DNA from: Lysobacterales bacterium
GTDB taxonomy: Bacteria; Pseudomonadota; Gammaproteobacteria; Xanthomonadales; SZUA-36
DNA: 9,596 nt
Assembly: GCA_021648045.1 (NCBI GenBank)
Contig: JAKITM010000089.1
Coordinates: 1-9,596 of the forward strand
Direction: 5' to 3'
Shown here: positions 6,293-9,596 of the stretch, piece by piece
Layout of the letters: each line of letters begins with the position of its first letter
How positions within the stretch are numbered: position 1 is the stretch's first letter
Translations under genes and position numbers: made by a program
Notes under the pieces: model-generated
Seen by the model: the letters and a program-made list of their open reading frames with translations, nothing else
The model's database searches: none
What the model was told of the DNA's origin: nothing

Positions 6293-7876
6293 TTACCACT
6301 GGTCCGGCCGCGCTAATTGCCAAACCTCCCGCCAATTTTCCGGAATAGAATCAGCCTCTAACAAGCAGCCGTCTGATATATGCGGGTAAAGTTGTTTATA
6401 AGTCTTAATCTCGGTGCCTTTTACCCTGCGATTGATATGTTCGGGCCTTAACTGTTGCAAATTATCAAGCCCAGCACCGGCAAGTAATTCCATCAGATTA
6501 TGAATGGTCTCGCGTTGAAAGTTAGCAACCCTACGGGCTTTATCCTCAACATCCAGCGCCTTGTACCTGGCCGGATTCTGAGTTGCCACCCCGGTTGGGC
6601 AGTTATCAGTATTACAGGCACGCGACTGAATGCAGCCAAGGGCAAACATCATCCCGCGGGCAGAATTTACGCTATCAGCACCAAGGGCGATAATTCGCAA
6701 TAAATGAAATGCTGAAAAAATCTTGCCAGATGCAATAATGCGAATCTTGTCTCTAAGACCAATACCAAGCAAAGCCCTATTTACAAAAATTAAGGCATCC
6801 CGCAATGGCGTGCCTACAGAATTCGTCATCTCCGTTGGCGCAGCACCGGTGCCACCTTCACCACCGTCTACGGTAATAAAATCCGGGGTGATGCCGCTTT
6901 CGAGCATCGCCTTGCAAATCCCCAAGAATTCCTTTGGCTGCCCTATACAAAGCTTAAAACCCACCGGCTTACCACCTGATAAACGCCGCAGGCGGGCAAC
7001 GAAATCCAGCAGTCCCTGCGGGCTGGAAAATACCGTATGTGCAGCGGGCGAAATAACATCATGCCCCATCGGCACATGCCTGATTTCAGCAATTTCCTGA
7101 GTTAGCTTAACCGCCGGTAAAATACCTCCGTGGCCCGGCTTGGCACCTTGAGATAACTTGATTTCAATCATTTTCACTTCATCTTTGCAGGCATAGCGTT
7201 GAAATATATCCTCATCGAAGTTCCCATCGCTATCCCGACAGCCGAAATAACCCGTACCAATTTGCCAGATAATATCGCCACCGTATTTGAGATGATAGGG
7301 ACTAAGCCCACCCTCACCGGTATTGTGGGCAAAACCACCAGCTTTTGCGCCTTTGTTCAAAGCCATAATGGCATTTTTACTCAGGGAACCAAAGCTCAAA
7401 GCCGAAATATTCAGCGGCGATGCTGAATAGGGGCGGCTACAATCCGGGCCACCGAATTTAATTCTCGGGTTAGGGTTACTGACTGCTTTTGGCGCCAGCG
7501 AATGATTAATCCATTCGTAACCATCACGATTAACATCAAAAATGGTGCCGAAGGGTCGAGTATCTCGGTCACCCTTTGCGCGTTGATAAATTAAGGAACG
7601 AAACTCTCTACTGACAGGCCTGCCATCGATGTCGGACTCAACAAAATACTGTTGAATTTCTGGGCGGATAAACTCGAACATATACCGAAATCGACCAATA
7701 ACCGGATAAATCCAGCGGATTGAATGTTTCTTCTGGAAGACATCGAAAATCCCCAGCAAAGATATTGGTATTATTAATGCAAACAACCAGTTAATAGGCG
7801 GCCAAATTAAACTTAGGCCAATAGTCAGCAGTGGAAAAATAATAAGCAGCAAGAAAAAATATTGGCGAACCGTCAT
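6293..7876 (-). CDS. Membrane-anchored glutamate-synthase-domain (FMN-binding) protein
   Basis: The 527-residue protein has two N-terminal membrane segments (about 5-24 and 28-45). A domain matching the FMN/Fe-S synthase part of the glutamate synthase large subunit (GltB) follows. Family blocks include NISALSFGSLSKNAIMALN, GGFAHNTGEGGLSPYHL, KPGHGGILP, ITVDGGEGGTGAAP and GADSVNSARGMMFALGC. Cys415, Cys421 and Cys426 (C-x5-C-x4-CPTGVATQ) match the 3Fe-4S ligands of glutamate synthase. The N-terminal glutamine amidotransferase domain and its catalytic Cys are absent, as is the C-terminal GXGXG-type domain, so it cannot release ammonia from glutamine itself. Such stand-alone proteins are annotated as FMN-binding glutamate synthase family; their reaction is not settled. 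The ATG at 7876 was chosen over a GTG at 7915 because GAGG lies 8 bases upstream and the membrane segment follows directly. Confidence 0.88.
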   Translation of the reverse strand: MTVRQYFFLLLIIFPLLTIGLSLIWPPINWLFALIIPISLLGIFDVFQKKHSIRWIYPVIGRFRYMFEFIRPEIQQYFVESDIDGRPVSREFRSLIYQRAKGDRDTRPFGTIFDVNRDGYEWINHSLAPKAVSNPNPRIKFGGPDCSRPYSASPLNISALSFGSLSKNAIMALNKGAKAGGFAHNTGEGGLSPYHLKYGGDIIWQIGTGYFGCRDSDGNFDEDIFQRYACKDEVKMIEIKLSQGAKPGHGGILPAVKLTQEIAEIRHVPMGHDVISPAAHTVFSSPQGLLDFVARLRRLSGGKPVGFKLCIGQPKEFLGICKAMLESGITPDFITVDGGEGGTGAAPTEMTNSVGTPLRDALIFVNRALLGIGLRDKIRIIASGKIFSAFHLLRIIALGADSVNSARGMMFALGCIQSRACNTDNCPTGVATQNPARYKALDVEDKARRVANFQRETIHNLMELLAGAGLDNLQQLRPEHINRRVKGTEIKTYKQLYPHISDGCLLEADSIPENWREVWQLARPDQW

Positions 7877-7940
7877 GCCTGTACCCTCTGAATAAGCCTG
7901 CGATGATGGAATCACAGGGGTTTTTATGAACTCACGCTTT

Positions 7941-7969
7941 ATTTAAGCTTTATAGTAAAAACTTGTCAA
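7941..7969 (-). promoter_or_regulatory. Sigma70 promoter of the glutamate-synthase-like gene
   Basis: On the minus strand a perfect -35 box TTGACA (7969-7964) is followed, after 17 bp, by TTAAAT (7946-7941), four of six matches to the -10 consensus. Transcription would start near 7934, giving a leader of just under 60 nt to the preferred ATG at 7876. The GTG at 7915 would leave a leader of only about 20 nt without a ribosome-binding site. Confidence 0.5.
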
Positions 7970-8030
7970 AGTATGACTATAATCAATTTCAAATACCAAT
8001 TAAAAACACCCCGCTGGAATAAACAAATTG

Positions 8031-8056
8031 AATTAGTGCAATTAATTGAACTAATT
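8031..8056. promoter_or_regulatory. Near-perfect 26-bp palindrome, candidate operator
   Basis: AATTAGT (8031-8037) and ACTAATT (8050-8056) flank CAATTAATTG (8039-8048), itself a perfect palindrome. Overall 12 of 13 base pairs are symmetric, with only the 8038/8049 pair mismatched. The site lies about 120 bp upstream of the Cys-rich gene, in the divergent region shared with the glutamate-synthase-like gene. TATAAT-like -10 boxes follow at 8084-8089 and 8102-8107. A dimeric regulator of the metal-efflux operon is a natural guess. AT-rich DNA makes chance palindromes more likely, but this one is long. Confidence 0.45.
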
Positions 8057-8174
8057 ATAAATATTTCACTCGGAGTTATACAATATAATAAGACTCTGGA
8101 ATATAATTAGTTTGGTAATTGTTTCACCAAATAATTATCAGAAACAAGGATCACCACTAACACTCTGATTTTAT

Positions 8175-8567
8175 ATGAATAAACCTTGGCAAACAATCAG
8201 GTTTTTTATGGCTTTAGCCATACTCCTCACCTCTTTTCAGAGCGTGATGGCCATGCCTGCAAGCCAAAATTTAGTGCTAAGCGTTGATCATTCCATGATG
8301 CAGATGCCCATGGAGACTCAAACAGAAACATCCATAGGCGCTACAAACCAGGTGGAAATCAGCTGCGAAAGCGACTGCTGTGAAGGCAGTAGCTGTAAGG
8401 ATGGCTGTGAGGCAATGGATGGCAATTGCGGTAACTGTATCCATTTAAGCAGTTTATTGTTGCCGAGTTTTCTGATGAGTTTTTCCAGTCCGTCGGCTAT
8501 CTTCCTGATAGCAAACAGACAACTGCCTGACCTGCCACCACCTCCCCCTACAAAACCACCCGTCTAA
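8175..8567 (+). CDS. Exported Cys/Met-rich protein, probable metal-binding accessory of the efflux operon
   Basis: The 130-residue protein opens with a signal peptide (core FFMALAILLTSFQSV, likely cut after Ala26). The early mature part is rich in Met and has a His (DHSMMQMPME, 38-47), the kind of residues that bind copper or silver in periplasmic proteins. Then follow seven Cys in 25 residues (C64, C68, C69, C74, C78, C85, C88) ending in C-x2-C-I-H90. A hydrophobic stretch (about 91-113) could anchor it in the inner membrane, and the tail is proline-rich. I do not recognise a named family. Small Cys-rich exported proteins are often found at the head of metal-efflux operons, and the next gene, 72 bp on, is an efflux channel. 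Metal capture or sensing is therefore inferred. Ribosome-binding signals are weak at this ATG; a second ATG at codon 12 would shorten the signal peptide. Confidence 0.75.
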   Translation: MNKPWQTIRFFMALAILLTSFQSVMAMPASQNLVLSVDHSMMQMPMETQTETSIGATNQVEISCESDCCEGSSCKDGCEAMDGNCGNCIHLSSLLLPSFLMSFSSPSAIFLIANRQLPDLPPPPPTKPPV

Positions 8568-8639
8568 CAACCCTGCTATAAGTTATTCTGCCTGTATCTG
8601 GCAGCTTATTGGTTATGTTGAAAATTGACGGAGTATCTA

Positions 8640-9596
8640 GTGACTCGTTTACTAAAAGAAGTATTAATATTTACTGTGCTAACTATGGCAGTTTCCCAGG
8701 GGACTTTTGCACAAACAGAATCAGCAGATCCTGAAGCAACCCTGAGCTTGGCTAAAGCCGAACGACTGGCCCTGCTCAGCGATCCCAAAACTGCAGCAGC
8801 ACTGGCTCGCGCCCGCGCATTTGCTGAACAAAGCGTTGCCAGTGGGCAATTAAAAGACCCCCAGCTTCGACTCGGCCTAATCAATGTACCTATTGATGAT
8901 TTCGATATCCAGAAGAACCCCACAACCCAATTTCGTATTGGCATAATGCAGCAATTCCCCAGCGGCAATACCCGTGAGTTAAAAACGCTGCGGGACCAAT
9001 GGTTGAGCAATGCTGAAAATGCCACAGCGGAAGTTGATGCCCGGACTTTATTGCGCACTGTGCGTGAAATCTGGCTGGATATCTGGTATCAGCAATCGGC
9101 ACAGCTTGTTATTGCAGAAAATCGTGACCTATTCAAACAGCTGGTTAATATTACCGAGGGACAGTATGCATCCGGTCGTGCTATTCAGCAGGATGTTCTG
9201 CGCGCTGATCTTGAATTATCCCGCCTCGATGACCGCCTGCTTAATGCTCGCAGAGCGGAACGAGGTCAGCGCGGCAGGCTGATGCGCTGGGTTGGAGGAG
9301 ACGCACAACTCCCGCTACCCGCAAGTAACCCTGAACTTGCAGTACCCGATGATTTAGAAGCCATTGCTGAGCGCTTGACTGAACACCCAGTATTAAAACA
9401 AAAATCAGCCCAACTCGAAGCTCAGGAAAGAAATGTTGAAATTGCCCGGGCACAATACAAGCCTGCCTGGAGCCTAGGTGGAGAATACCGCGAACGCTTT
9501 GGCGAGAATCCCGACGGTAGCAACCGCGAAAGCATGTTTGCTATTACCGCCAGCATTGACCTACCGTTTTTCACCGCCCAACGACAAGACAAAAAA
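8640..9596 (+). CDS. TolC-family outer-membrane efflux protein, CzcC/CusC-like (3' end outside window)
   Basis: The frame is open for 319 codons to the window edge. It starts at a GTG (8640-8642) with ACGGAG six bases upstream. The protein begins with a signal peptide cut after TFA (Ala24). It has no lipobox Cys, which is more like CzcC than the lipoprotein CusC. The outer-membrane efflux fold follows: long helices such as KAERLALLSDPKTAAALARARAFAEQ, a strand (QFRIGIMQQFPSG), a second helical hairpin with EGQYASGRAIQQDVLRADLELSRL, and the start of the second repeat (HPVLKQKSAQLEAQERNVEIARAQYKP then ITASIDLPFF). Such proteins form the trimeric exit duct of CBA-type RND pumps that export copper, silver, cobalt, zinc or cadmium. 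The membrane-fusion and RND pump genes would be expected to the right. It probably shares a transcript with the Cys-rich gene. Confidence 0.88.
   Translation, partial: MTRLLKEVLIFTVLTMAVSQGTFAQTESADPEATLSLAKAERLALLSDPKTAAALARARAFAEQSVASGQLKDPQLRLGLINVPIDDFDIQKNPTTQFRIGIMQQFPSGNTRELKTLRDQWLSNAENATAEVDARTLLRTVREIWLDIWYQQSAQLVIAENRDLFKQLVNITEGQYASGRAIQQDVLRADLELSRLDDRLLNARRAERGQRGRLMRWVGGDAQLPLPASNPELAVPDDLEAIAERLTEHPVLKQKSAQLEAQERNVEIARAQYKPAWSLGGEYRERFGENPDGSNRESMFAITASIDLPFFTAQRQDKK

Noticed and set aside
6723..7100. 125-codon plus-strand frame
   Set aside because: It is antisense to the glutamate-synthase-like gene, whose conserved motifs fix the true frame.
7877..7915. GTG start giving 13 extra residues on the glutamate-synthase-like protein
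   Set aside because: It has no ribosome-binding site and a very short leader, while the ATG at 7876 has GAGG at good spacing and leads straight into the membrane helix.
8588..8604. CTGCC/GGCAG hairpin between the Cys-rich gene and the efflux-channel gene, as a terminator
   Set aside because: The stem has only 5 bp and no U run follows, so the two genes can still share a transcript.
8606..9058. 150-codon frame on the minus strand
   Set aside because: It is antisense to the efflux-channel gene, whose plus-strand frame has a signal peptide, a ribosome-binding site and clear family character.

Overview
The window looks like a chromosomal segment of a gammaproteobacterium. An AlaA-type alanine aminotransferase that is nearly collinear with the E. 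coli protein, an SrkA/YihE-type kinase, a ClsC-like lipoprotein of the phospholipase D family and a CzcC/TolC-type efflux protein all point that way. A marine or environmental lineage is a guess. The genes from about 1.7 kb onward have ordinary mid-GC composition. The first 1.7 kb is much more AT-rich and is accessory DNA.

Accessory left end (1-1730). The window opens inside an IS4-like insertion sequence: the first eight codons of a transposase on the minus strand, its leader and its presumed terminal repeat. Next comes an integron gene cassette on the minus strand (184-806). It carries one 179-residue protein of unknown function and a 68-bp attC site (177-244). The cassette's 5' boundary (800-807) matches the R'' box of its own attC over 8 bp, the signature of a cassette that has been a closed circle. 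Upstream of it is a second site resembling half of an attC, then about 0.9 kb without a convincing gene. That stretch holds a perfect 21-bp inverted repeat (984-1031). No integrase gene is visible.

Core region (1731-7876). In order: a lipoprotein with two HKD motifs (minus); an orphan 145-residue protein (plus); srkA (minus), ending 3 bp from the orphan gene; alaA (plus), divergent from srkA, with a good sigma70 promoter; and a membrane-anchored glutamate-synthase-domain protein (minus), which converges on alaA with a 13-bp gap. These look like independent single-gene units, not one pathway.

Metal-efflux end (8031-9596). Divergent from the glutamate-synthase-like gene is a probable operon. 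It has a near-perfect 26-bp palindrome upstream, then a small exported Cys/Met-rich protein, then an outer-membrane efflux channel that runs off the window. The layout suggests the start of a heavy-metal RND (CBA-type) export operon with a metal-binding accessory protein. The metal cannot be told from the sequence.

The best-supported unusual object is the integron cassette with its unknown gene. The Cys-rich protein and palindrome ahead of the efflux gene come second.
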